Of a DNA stretch of 64,000 nucleotides, positions 35,471 through 45,999 are shown one piece after another. How positions within the stretch are numbered: position 1 is the first letter of the stretch; each line of letters begins with the position of its first letter. The notes under the pieces were generated by a model. The model was not told the DNA's origin. It saw nothing but the letters and a program-made list of their open reading frames with translations, and made no database searches. The position numbers and the translations under genes were made by a program. The stretch comes from Isoetes taiwanensis (Eukaryota; Streptophyta; Lycopodiopsida; Isoetales; Isoetaceae): assembly GCA_021234155.1 (NCBI GenBank), contig JAJEKV010000015.1:8677046-8741045 (forward strand), written 5' to 3'.

Positions 35471-36275
35471 GGAGCGATGATTTTCGCATTGTCCCAAGTC
35501 CTTTTTTCTAACTGGGGAGCGATTGTTGCCTCAGGCGCATTAGGGCGGATTTGGGGTCTCAAATGGCCCATATCTTGGGTTAAAGATTTCCACGTCGGTC
35601 GCCCAGGACCAATCGGGTTTGCACCTTTTTACGAAAAGTCGGTATTACTTGGCGGTAGAAGGATGAGCGGAGACTTACTTGGCATCCACATGGCGTATTT
35701 TCATAGGGGATGCTCGGCTTTTATTGCACCATTTTAATGGCGAGTATTTTTCGAATCGAGATAAGCCGCCCAAAATAATGGTGACTTTGACCGCCCTCTT
35801 GTCAGTCACCAACTCCCTTTGTCAAATTTTGGCGTAAACTTCGTCACTTTGTCACTCAAACCTCGTTGCATCCTCTCGCCTTCACTCCTCATCCGCAATC
35901 CATGTCTCCCCTGTAATTTTACGTGTTCTTGCCCCATTTACGTAACTCCCAAGGTGAAGAAGTGGGGGTTTTGTCTCAATAGGTTCATGGGTGAGTATAT
36001 CGCCATCAACGAGGGAGCATATAGTTAGCGACAAAAGCGATGAACATCGATGCGGATTACATTGGATAGGTAGGATAAAAGAGTTCAAGTTGAATTCTAG
36101 CGGCGGGAAAGTGGAAAGTATAACAATACGACATGCATATACCCCTTATGATATGGCCAAAGAGCTAATCTCCACCAAAAACAAATTCCCAAAATTGCCC
36201 GCAAATGGTAACCACCTTAATCGGATCACACGCGGCCAAGCTATCGGTCACTACTTAAGCTGGCGTGGGAGATAG
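35471..36275 (+). other. Open frames of unknown function, left part of a compositionally distinct island
   Basis: Plus-strand frames at 35477-35737, 35819-36028 and 35991-36275 follow one another. The last pair share a junction: KVKKWGFCLNRFMGEYIAIN in one frame passes near 36,025 into HRCGLHWIGRIKEFKLNSSG and RHAYTPYDMAKEL. The pattern 'EYIAIN...HWIGRIKEF...ITIRHAYTPYD' resembles the strand layout of a BAH-type reader domain, and QAIGHYLSWRGR at the end resembles the 'AIG..I.WP' tail of some plant transposase-associated proteins. Both are weak, motif-level resemblances. No start context or promoter decides the gene model. Confidence 0.3.
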
Positions 36276-37390
36276 TTTCGCGTTGTGTGATCTCCTTATC
36301 TTTTCATTTCTTTTCGTTGACACGCGTGTTTACAAACAAATCTATTGTGCGAGGTTTATGTTTATCGGCGTCGTGGATGTCATTCAGCCGAAAGTATTAG
36401 TAGTGTACTTGTCGTGTATCACATAGACATCGGAATTGTCCTTTTTCAAGGTATTGATCCGGGACCTTTGGGGGGTATAGGCATCCGGTTTTACTGGACA
36501 TGATTATAACGTAAAGGTCGAAAACCGAGCTTGAGGCCGGTTGAATTGCCCCTTTAAGTGAACTTTGTAAGCCACGGACTAATGAGAACAATATAATTGC
36601 AATGAAGAAATGCATGGCGACGAGGTGCAAGCGGGAATGTCGAAAAACGGAGGCGTGAGGATGAGTTTCAAAATCTTCACTGCCGCTTGAGGTATTTGCT
36701 AACATATTCCGGATGGCGCGGGGAAGTTGAAAAGCTCAAGACATATACATGCTTTCTCCCCGCTTGGATTTTGTGGATGGCTTATTTTTTTTGTTCCTTT
36801 TGGGATGTTCATTCCACGAATCATCCGGTCAACTAACAGAGGTCCGCGTAGTTAAGTGCTTCTTTAAAGATTCGGATACTTTCTTCCAAAACAATATTTA
36901 TCGTTAATTGTCAACTAGAACGAAGGAAACAAAAAAGAGAGGCCGCACAACTTTTTGGGAGCCGTTTGAAGACCATAAATGAGACACTCTGGATCACGGT
37001 GGATATTCGAGTATGGCGAGGGAGGAAGTCGTTATCTGACCACCATGGAAAGGAATGGCCATTATCAAAAGGCTAAGAGTGCTAATGGAGACGAGAGGAG
37101 ATTGCTAACGACTTCCATTATTTCATTGATGGCATTAGGGTTGGTTCTGCAGGCAAGGGGAAATGTAAAGTTTAGTGAGTTAAAAGCGATCAACAAGAAA
37201 TTGTCTATCGCTAACGCTTTGAATCTCGGTTTTTTATTTGTGTTTTTGTCCGATGTTTTAGGGTTCCGTATTTTGTCCCGATATTTTTAGGGTTCCGTAC
37301 AATTATTTAAAAAGTTACCATCATATTTTACTTTAACCGCTTTTTTACTATTTATCTCTTTGCCGGTTGTCTATTTTTGTCGTTGTTCAG
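36276..37390 (+). other. Island centre: one open frame with hydrophobic segments
   Basis: The plus frame 36979-37290 (103 codons, starting MRHSGSRWIFEYGEGGSRYL) has two hydrophobic stretches (SIISLMALGLVLQA and ALNLGFLFVFLSDVLGF). I do not recognise it. The rest of the stretch has only short frames. Base usage here is richer in CG steps than the flanking AT-rich DNA, which sets the island apart by eye. Confidence 0.25.
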
Positions 37391-37392
37391 AG

Positions 37393-37400
37393 TATAAAAG
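37393..37400 (+). promoter_or_regulatory. TATA-like box before the histone-like start
   Basis: TATAAAAG lies 18 bases before the ATG at 37418, and the start itself has the strong context GCCATGG. The spacing is too short for a normal 5' leader, so it may be coincidental. Confidence 0.3.
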
Positions 37401-37417
37401 CCCATCCGCCGAAAGCC

Positions 37418-38167
37418 ATGGCAAGAACTAAGCAAACCGCAAGGATCCATCCGGGTGGTGTAAGGCCGGTGATTACATTAGTCCCTCCTTCATCCGAATC
37501 TGGGGTCTCTCGATAGAGATTCTCCTCCTCCCACCATGCCTAACGCAGGAAAAAGAAATCCGCATGACGCCAGAGGGGCGACGGGCTCCCGGAGTAAGTA
37601 GGGAGGTGCACTCGGTTGAGATGAGGATGAAAATGTGAGAGACCGGCGAGCACAATATGATGCCGCTTAATTATTGGGCAGCCGCTTCTTCTGCTCTTAT
37701 CCCTCCTCCCGCCTCCCGTGGAGGCGCCAAGACCTTCAAATCAAAGGAGGAGGCCCAACACCCGAAAGGGGAAGGCTAACCAGAATGTGAGGAGACGGCC
37801 GAGCAACAACCTCAAATCTTTGGGGGTGGGTGAGGGTAGTGGCCGGAAGCGGAAGACCGAAGCCCTGCATTAAAGCAGCGAGATTAAAAGTATCGAGAGC
37901 ACCGAGATGGTCATTCCGCCTCCCATTTGCCGGGCTCGTGAAAGAGATTACGCAAAGAGTGTGGTGCGATGCATCATACCGATTCTGAGAATTCAAGCAA
38001 GCGCCTTAAATGCTCTTCAAATGGCCGGAAGCGGTTGGTGTCGATCTGTTCGAGGACTTCGCGGCTTGCGAAAATACATGCCAAAGCGGGTGGACATCAT
38101 GCCCAAGGACATGCGCCTGCGTCTTCGCATAAGGGATCCCAGTACTATGGTCAAAATTTTATGGTGA
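37418..38167 (+). pseudogene. Centromeric-histone-H3-like (CENH3-like) coding sequence, frameshifted
   Basis: The ATG at 37418 opens MARTKQTARIHPGG, the canonical histone H3 tail start with Lys9 replaced by Ile and Lys14 by Val. After about 470 bases of basic, stop-interrupted sequence (RKGKANQNVRRRPSNN, GRKRKT), the histone fold appears in alternating frames. It reads EIKSIESTEMVI, then LPFAGLVKEITQRVWCD, LRIQASALNALQMA and EAVGVDLFEDFAAC, then KIHAK and RVDIMPKDMRLRLRIR, ending at 38167. The stretch between the KEIT motif and NALQ fits 27 codons, as in plant CENH3, rather than the 22 of ordinary H3. IP before the LPF segment also matches CENH3 spacing. At least four 1-2 base slips occur, two of them in A-runs, while residue identity stays high. 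CENH3 replaces H3 at centromeres. This is either a young CENH3 pseudogene, a spliced gene damaged by sequencing indels, or a carried copy in a mobile element. Confidence 0.65.
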
Positions 38168-38403
38168 ATACAACAAGAAGAAAGACCCCCCGTAAAAGGC
38201 CGTGAAGTGCCTTTGTGTTTTTTTCATATGTATAATATTCTTTAATGTAATGGCTTTATAAGCAATCTCTTAGTCCATTTCTTTCTTAGAAGCCTAGGTT
38301 CGCGCACTTTGTTTTTTTAATGTTATAATTGAGGATCACCACGGCGCTAAACAAGCATTGTGCTTTTTTTGTTGCACATAGTAGTTTTCGCGTCAGGTGA
38401 TCC

Positions 38404-38449
38404 AACCCTAACCCTAACCCTAACCCTAACCCTAACCCTAACCCTAAAA
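38404..38449. repeat. Interstitial telomere-type repeat, (CCCTAA)7
   Basis: Seven perfect CCCTAA units run from 38406 to 38447. The unit is the six-base TTAGGG type on the minus strand, not the seven-base TTTAGGG usual in land plants. There is no degenerate halo on either side. Confidence 0.95.
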
Positions 38450-39380
38450 TGTAACGGACAAATCTCCCCACAACGGTACGTGTCCCCTTTCATAATCGAC
38501 AACGGCTACTTGAGTTCAGTGGCAGTGACCTTACCGCTCCTAAACATCTTCTTTGCTTTTTTTTCGCTGCATTTCGCCATAGATTGTTATATGAGTTCCC
38601 GGAATGGTATGCATCCGCCCCACATGACAACGAGAAGTTAGCATGCATTGCGATTTATCCGTTCTATTGCAAGGAGTTGGATATCATGGCAAAACAAAGA
38701 TGCGAGCTTGGATGCTATCGCGAGGTTGCTTTAGCTTTCACGGACGCTTGGTCTCGGGCCAAGCGTCCTTTGCGTGATGTCCACGTCTCGCTGGATTCCA
38801 AAACCAGCTCTAGAGGAGGCTTCCCATTTGCAAACAAATAAGATGTTTTCAAGAATCTTTGAACGGGCTCCTCTTTGGTCAATCCCTTGTACATAAGAAG
38901 GTATCTTATTTCTCTTTGCCATTTGCATTTGCTAGTTATTGCATTACCTCGGCCAAACCAGAAGATACACCGGAAACAATGAAATCTTTAAGCCAAGGGG
39001 GTCAGTTATGTGTGATGATGCTGATTATGAGAAAAATGGAGATAGATCTAAGAAGAAGAGCAAGAATGTAGGAGTTTTAGTGACCTTACGGCCTTGGGTG
39101 AACCAGGGAGGAAGATGATTCAAAGGTGATGAGGATGAGGATGAGGGATGAAAAGAAGTTGTCCGACATAACATGAATTTTAGTGGAAGGCAAAGAATAC
39201 CTATTGCTAAGTGATATCTTGAGGAACCCGCCTTTATTCTGAATGTGTGCTAGGGAAGACGAGCTTATCGATACCTTGGTAGAATGGGTAAACCTAGGCC
39301 TAGATTTTGAAGAGGATTTGGACAAAGAGATGTTAGTGTCTTCTTATACCGGCAATGCTATAAAGCTTAAAGAAGCCTAA
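38450..39380 (+). other. Right part of the island: unassigned open frames
   Basis: The frame 38584-38841 (MLYEFPEWYASAPHDNEKLA..., then MAKQRCELGCYREVALAFTD) is open for 85 codons. A later stretch reads LVEGKEYLLLSDILRNP and, after a stop and frame change, DELIDTLVEWVNLGLDFEED, before ending near 39,380. This acidic, leucine-patterned sequence looks protein-like but matches no family I can name. Confidence 0.3.
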
Positions 39381-41399
39381 CTTAAGTGTTTGTGAACTGG
39401 AATTTTAAAAACGGTTTTTTACTGTATTATTGTACTGTTGTGCTATGATATCAATGTGCATTGTGATTTGTGAACCAATTCTGCTTTGTGTTTGTCGTTA
39501 CATACAAAGTACAAATCAAAGAAAGCTGAATGTAGTCAGAGAATCTCTACTCGCAGGTTTTGCAACATGCAATTGCATGAGGTACACAGTTCAATCAGTT
39601 TACATAAGCTTACATAAGACTTTATATAATGCACGGAGAGTTAGTGCATGTTAGATATTGTTTGAATGCGTTTTTTGCTTGATTTAGTTACAGATACAGT
39701 TGCCCAACTGGACTTGGTATTAAATCCATAGTCAAAGTCAGCAAATGTCTATGTTCCCTGTGTTCTCTATGTTCCTGTGTGTTTCCTGTGTCGGCCAGTA
39801 CTGCCATTGCAAGATCCCTTAGTTGCTTTGGAGGTGGATAGTTCAATGAGGTTAGTTAACCTTGCACCCTTTCCATATGCAGCTAAAGAAACTACTTGCA
39901 TGGCTTAGCCATGAGATGTACATTAAGGATCATGGATTTACAGAACAAGCCTTTTATCTTTGCAGTTGTCACATTTTCCATTCTTAGTTACTTGCAAGGC
40001 AATAGACAAGTGGCCTCATCCACAAGGCCTCCAAAATTTAATTGCTATTAGTTTTTCACAATGATTTTTGCATGAAACCACTATATTAAACTAATATTAG
40101 CTTGTGGGTTAATATGTTGATTAAGCATGAATAGTTACTTAGGGTGGTTCATACTTATGATTTATTGTCCTAGTTTATTATCACAATTCACCATCATGGT
40201 TTTAATGGTAGTTATTCTCTTTGGTTTAAAACCATGTGTTTTAATAGTGCTTTATTGTCATGTTTTAAACATGGTTAAATAACCTAATAGTGATTATTTG
40301 TACAATAATTGTTTGTGTAGCTTAGCGTGGTTGTTTAATCAAGTTGTCTTCGTCCTTTTATATGAACTAATGTTGTTCTATACAACAAAATATCCCAATT
40401 GTTTTCAAAAAAGTTATAGGCTAACTACTAATGGTTCGTTCATCAAGATAGCAAAGACTTGCATCTTTAACTTATTTAGTGATAAGGACAAATCAATGAT
40501 GTTTTAGACGATGGAATTGGTATTGGTTTCATGAACATAATATTTCCATTTAGAAGACGTAAGTGTCCAACATGCTATAAGTTTTTCTAATAAATTGTTA
40601 CATCTTCATCATATTCTTGATGTTTTTGTTATGTAATTGATATTGCTTTATATAACAAATGAAGAAAGGTTTCTTGAACATTCTATTTATTGTTTGAGAA
40701 TAGTATTGATAATTTGTATTTTAATTTGCCCATAACAAACCGTATATGAATATAAACATATATAGCATACATCACAAGAGGTCAGGGAATTGAACCCTGG
40801 TATTTCCATTTGGTTCATCCACATAACAGCTTTGAAATTTCGAAAAAGATTCATCACAGAACAAAATTTACCATATCTTATTTCACATCATTCTTCTTCT
40901 TCTTCTTCCTATTCTAGGTTGCCTGAAAAGTCAAGCTAATCTAAAAAATATTAGTGGACAAGATTAATGACAACCTGCACAAATCTCTATGATTAGATGC
41001 CTGCAAATCTCAAAAACTCTCTAGCTTTTGTGTCCGCTTTATCACAATGGACAGCAATGACATTAAAAAAAGTTTAAGTCTCACCTTATTCATGGCGACT
41101 CGCAGAGGCTGCAATTACTCTTCAATATTGATCCTCTTAAGTATCGTGTATCGCGGATAGATCATATATAGTCACCAAAATAGCAAGAGCATAAATTATG
41201 CCACTCCAACCAAATCCCCTGTAGCAAGAATATAAGAATGCACATGCCACCAGATAACTCTTTTGGACAAACGTTGCAAAAGTCATACCAAGAAGTAAGC
41301 GATTCCAGATTTAAGGTGCAGAAAAGATGTTAACAATTTGCAGAAACATTAACATGAGCCACCATATAACCAAAAAAAACGGAAATAGAAGAGTTGGTA
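39381..41399. other. AT-rich intergenic DNA
   Basis: There is no gene. A B-box-like GGTTCAATTCC on the minus strand (40786-40797, within CAGGGAATTGAACCCTG) marks a possible tRNA or SINE relic. A (CTT)n run lies near 40,888-40,908. Segment 39,700-39,870 resembles 45,170-45,290 (see that repeat). Confidence 0.4.
39700..39870 (+). repeat. Dispersed repeat, pair member 1
   Basis: This shares GGACTTGGTATTAAWTCCATAG, ATGTTCCCTGTGT and AGTTCAATGAG, in the same order and orientation, with 45,170-45,290. The pair lies 5.4 kb apart and has diverged. The class is unknown. Confidence 0.6.
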
Positions 41400-41600
41400 T
41401 AGGCCTAGTAATGCCAAAATAAATATGCATTTGGTCATGGGTTCAAACCTTGCCAATGTATGTTTATCTTTGGGAGTTGGTTACTGGGGTTATACGATGA
41501 TGATCCCCGACGTGGTAGAACTTAAAAGCCTATACGTGTCCTCCACTTTGGCTGCCGCAAGGCAGTGGGATAAGCTAGATAGTCTGTACAAGATTAGTCT
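41400..41600 (+). mobile_element. tRNA-derived SINE, copy B
   Basis: An A-box-like GGTATAGGCCTAGTAATG (41396-41413) and a B box GGTTCAAACC (41440-41449) are followed by the body GTATGTTTATCTTTGGGAGT..., CCCCGACGTGGTAGAACTTA and CTATACGTGTCCTCCACTTT. The body matches copy A at 7,745-7,926 on the opposite strand. Clear Pol III boxes plus a shared body make a SINE family the best reading. The 3' tail is not sharply defined. Confidence 0.65.
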
Positions 41601-43084
41601 AGTATGGACCTTAAACGAAGTAATAAGGTACGCATAAGAAAGGAAGGTAATTCCTTATTTCCGAAGGTAAGAATGGAAGAGCTATTAATAATTTCCAAGG
41701 ACAATACCGAATGATATAAAGACACGGATCTTGCTGAATGTCTGTGATGCTGATGAAACACGATACCCAGTATGATAAAATCAATTTTCTGCAAAATAGT
41801 TTAGAGACCGTTGAAGTTAAATCTTTGAATTCTAGATGGATATAATCAACTTAATACTTCTTAAACAATCATATAGACATACCATCGCACTTCTAAGGCA
41901 TCCAAAAACACAACAACATTGAAAACAAACGAATTTATGAACTCAGTGAAAACCATACCGGCACAAAGCATCCAAAGACGGGAGCAAAAACTGAAGAAGC
42001 CTACAAGAAAAACCTAAGAAACTCCAACCCACAGGCCGAATCGATTGGATCTGTTCCAAAAAATAACCATGCAAGGGATTAAAGACCTCCAACAAAGGGG
42101 CAAAGATGCTATAATAGAAAAAGAAAAGAATCAAAACGATCCATCCAACAGGCTAAGAATTGAACGATTCAAGGCCCATATGCCAAGGGGAACGAACACA
42201 AGAACACAAAGAAGGAAATGCAAATACATAAACAAAGAGGGCACAAGTGGGAAAAGAGGCGGAACTTCATCGGGGGAAACGGAGTGAAAAAAAATGGTCG
42301 TGGCACTTTATTGGCCTCTTTTTTGAACGTTGGCACCTCCTCCTTTAATGATGGTGCTCACCGTTTGTCAAATAATCTTAATGTTCCCAACAACATAGAA
42401 CGTTCAAAAAAATATAAATTTTAAGGCACAAGGCCCTATCAACAATTGCACACAACCCTCCTCCCTCCCTCGGGGCGGGGCCACCATGAATATGAATATG
42501 ATAGCAAAAGAACCTAATTAGCTTACACCTTTTAATCTATTTCACACATTGTGAAATATATCATATAATAGACTAGTAGAAATATAAATGTATATATATT
42601 ACCATGTCTAAAAAAGATGAATAAGAGATGCAATATCAAGACGTTGTGTTAGAGTTCTCCTATAGCCATTCCTCCACATAAGCACCGACTCCCAAGGCAA
42701 ATTTTGAAAATAGGATATAGTGGAACACGCATGGTGGTTATAGTGGTATCTCTTGAACCCGAAAAACGACCAGAAGCATCATTAGCTAGTTCATATTTGA
42801 AGTCGTCACCGCTCTCCAACTATAAAAATGTAGACGAAAACATCCCTTCATGATAAATCCTTGAATCTTATAACATATTAAAACATTCTCTAAACTCATC
42901 TAAATTTTTATGACTTTCCACAAGGGACAAAGCAATAATTTGATTAAATCTACAAGTTAGATAAAAGGTCTAACTTAATCTTAAGAACTTCTATACAAGG
43001 GGCTTATAAATTTACAATGCAAACAATTTAAGCCAACTTAATCAATATTGGTACTTAAATTTTATCATCTTTCAATTAAAAAAA
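41601..43084. other. Intergenic DNA, no gene recognised
   Basis: There are short frames only. A GC-rich patch (CCCTCCTCCCTCCCTCGGGG) lies near 42,460. Confidence 0.4.
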
Positions 43085-43092
43085 AAATATCA

Positions 43093-43130
<38 letters not shown>

Positions 43131-43819
43131 AAGGCAAGCTATTTTTAATTTATAGTAGTAAATGGTACATGACCTTATCGAGGCTCCACAATAGGCACGA
43201 TAGGGAATTTTTTATAAGCACTTGGTCACCGGATAGAAAGCATTTAACCATGTAATGATCCTTAATGGATCGGATAGTAATTCTGACTATAACCCGATCG
43301 TGAGCGTAAAATAGCATAACTCCAAGACAACCATTCAAGCAAGAAATCTTGTGGACAGATGAAGACAAGACACCACCTAAAGCTCCACCTCAAAGATTGG
43401 TAGATGGAAACAAGTGCAAGGAGGCTTCCTTCCGCGCTTAACTTGGACCCTAATCCCACATGCATCAAGGTACTTTCTGAGGGAGGGCGGCTACACTTTT
43501 CCGGAAGTACTAAGCGCAGAGCCCTCGCCTTCTTCTCCAAACACACATGTCTCTAAGGCCCTCCCAAATGGGTGGTCCACATCTCTTACACTTGCTCCCA
43601 TTTTCCTGCCGAGTTTGTCTCCCTTGAACTCGTATATGTCACTCAATCCTCCCGTACCAAGTGACAACTAGATCTCCTACCTGTTCCTGATCACTTATCA
43701 CTATGCTTTCACTAAATCCCACATCATCTCCTTCCAGGATGGGAGATGGGCGGGCCAACATAAAGGAAGAGACCTCCCTCCAAGGCTGCGGGTGCTAGAA
43801 ATCGTGAAATATCATCTTT
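43085..43819 (-). mobile_element. Poly(A) retroposon with 13-bp target-site duplication
   Basis: The perfect direct repeat AAATATCATCTTT at 43085-43097 and 43807-43819 flanks 709 bases. The T-run from 43095 to 43129 is a poly(A) tail on the minus strand, directly next to one repeat. This is the signature of LINE-driven retroposition of a minus-sense transcript. The body contains a 94-codon minus frame at 43262-43546 (starting MCLEKKARALRLVLPEKCSR) with no family match, and no Pol III boxes. It is therefore either a processed pseudogene of a non-coding or unknown mRNA, or a 5'-truncated LINE. The uninterrupted 35-base T-run and perfect duplication indicate a recent insertion. Confidence 0.85.
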
Positions 43820-45169
43820 CAATAAAAATATAGGGAAAACTACAAAATACTTAAATTTTAGTTAGTCCATCAAATTGAGGAGAAGAATGGAATCGAATTG
43901 AATTGAGATGGAAGAGGAACCATAATTGTTACTATAAAGATAATTGTTTGGACGCTCTCTAGGGGATCACTATAAGGTGTAGATAACGCCCTGGCCTGAG
44001 GGTGATTCGGAAAAAGAAAAATTGAGGGCCATCAAAATGGCGAGGGTGTCTTGAATAAGCTGCCCGAAACCATTTTGATGGGTTCAAATGTTTTTTGAAG
44101 TAACACCAAGGCAGGCGGTATCGTCTTTTAACACACTACTACCCGAGTTTTGGACCATCCGATCGCCATCAAAATCGCTCAAAATTGTCCATTTAATAAC
44201 ATCCTAGTAAGACCCTAGGATGTTATGAAGTAGCAATGTGTTATGGCTCATAACACCATTGGCCAAGATTGATCTCAACCGTTGGATTACTATAAACTTG
44301 AGGGGCAGTGTGTTAAGGTGCAGTGGCCCTGAGGTGGTACTGAGACAATCTTTCTTATTATCCATTTCACAAAAATACTATCATAGATCAAATTGTATTA
44401 ATGATCACTATGGTAAACAAAAAAACCACTAGTATATGCATGAGACTATTTCATAAACCACGAATAGAGAACAAACCACTATAGCATTGACAACCACCAT
44501 TGATAAGCACGTCAGGAATGACTACTAGTCTTCATAAACCACGACTAATAAATAAACCACTATAGCATTGAGAATCACCATTGATAATTGTGTCACAAAC
44601 TACTATAGCTCTTGACAAACCATTATGGCATGTGGTTTTATTCTATCAAATAAATTCATGCATAAAAAGTCACATATACCATGGTTTTTAGACGATTTGG
44701 TACAAGTTAAACATGGTAGTTCAATTTTTGGGGGCCTTGTGATCCAGGATGTACATTTTCAGGCATTGCAGACCTTAGAATTGCAAAAATATAGCAGAAG
44801 GCCCCTTTCCATTCAATTGCAGAAGACATTGTAATGTAATGTGGTCTGAGCTATTCCCAATAATGATACGAGTTATTGCCAATATCCTATATTTACTAAC
44901 TACATGTTATCTGATTGTCTCTGCTCACATAATAGACGCTTACTATTTTGAAAGTTCGAAGGGTTTATTGCAGCTACAATTTTTGAACCACAGGACCAAA
45001 AGCATATTTGATTTGCCATGACAAGTAGGCCACTAAAAGGGTCATACATATCAAGCTCTAATGCCACATAGTGCCTTTGAATATCTAGCCTCCTAGCAAG
45101 GTTCCAATATTGTAGATGTAGTTTGTAGAAATAGGTCTATAGGTTGGCTTTAGGAATAGATCTCAGTTT
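43820..45169. repeat. Intergenic DNA with ~81-bp tandem duplication
   Basis: TCATAAACCACGA... at 44451-44531 is repeated at 44532-44605 (TCATAAACCACGACTAATAA, CACTATAGCATTGA). Reverse-complement words of the same kind occur near 40,120-40,300. No gene is visible. Confidence 0.55.
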
Positions 45170-45290
45170 TTGTGCCCATTGGACTTGGTATTAATTCCAT
45201 AGATAGAATCAGCCACTGTTCATGTTCCCTGTGTCTGTGTTATAGTGCATTAGAGTTATATAGTTCAATGAGATCAGATAAGCTTGCATA
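45170..45290 (+). repeat. Dispersed repeat, pair member 2
   Basis: This is the counterpart of 39,700-39,870 and shares GGACTTGGTATTAATTCCATAG and TATAGTTCAATGAGATCAGAT. Confidence 0.6.
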
Positions 45291-45960
45291 GGCCTTTGTA
45301 TGTAGTAGAGGGACACTTAATGTCATCGATTCGCGTAGCGGATCGACATTCTTGCACAAGACGAGCATGCATCGCATGCATTTTTAGGCCGTTCATCAGG
45401 TTGGGGGATCGCTATTTATTGCAGAGTTCTTCATCGACGTTTCATCTACGCTTTCTCATCTCTCGCCAGTATCCATGGCTTCCACCCTTCCCCTTTAAAA
45501 TTGTTATTTATATGTTCATATTTGTTATAATTTGTCGCGTGCGGGCACGCGTGACCAGCCCTAAACTTTTTTGAGGTGTAAATGTTGTTTTTGTCGCGTG
45601 CACGCGTGACCCCCTCGCTTTTCGAGGTTTTTTCGCTATTGGTTTTTCTGTTGTGATGTGCATGTCAAGGGGTGATCGCGACCCGGTATTCTCTCGTGGA
45701 GCGTGGGTTTTGTGGGAACGTTTAGCAACTCTGCGTTGTCCAAGCCCCCGCCGAGATTTTATTGCTAAGGGTTTTCCTCGAAAACCCGAAAGGGGTTTTT
45801 AATCCCGGCCATAAGCTCGGCAGTACACTAGCCAACATCCTCAGAAAGCACACAATTTTATGTGGGGTCCGGTGTTATAACCGGATATTCCCTATGTTTT
45901 TCATTTTTTTGGGTAGCCCTGCGATGTCGGCTACCCACCCTATACCATTGTAGGAAAAAA
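45291..45960 (+). mobile_element. LINE 3' end fragment (3'-UTR hairpin), copy 1
   Basis: GGGTTTTCCTCGAAAACCC (45769-45787) is a perfect hairpin followed by GAAAGGGGTTTTTAATCCC. The same module follows LINE coding sequence at 48,886 and 49,783, so this is a truncated 3' end of that family. Upstream, TGTCGCGTGC..CACGCGTGACC occurs twice (45,532-45,555 and 45,591-45,612). No protein is readable. Confidence 0.6.
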
Positions 45961-45999
45961 AACCGAGATGAATGAAAAGCCTATCTATGGGATGTTGGT

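Noticed and set aside
38286-38471. Open frames with Gly-Leu or Thr-Leu repeats
   Set aside because: They are translations of the CCCTAA run, not protein genes.
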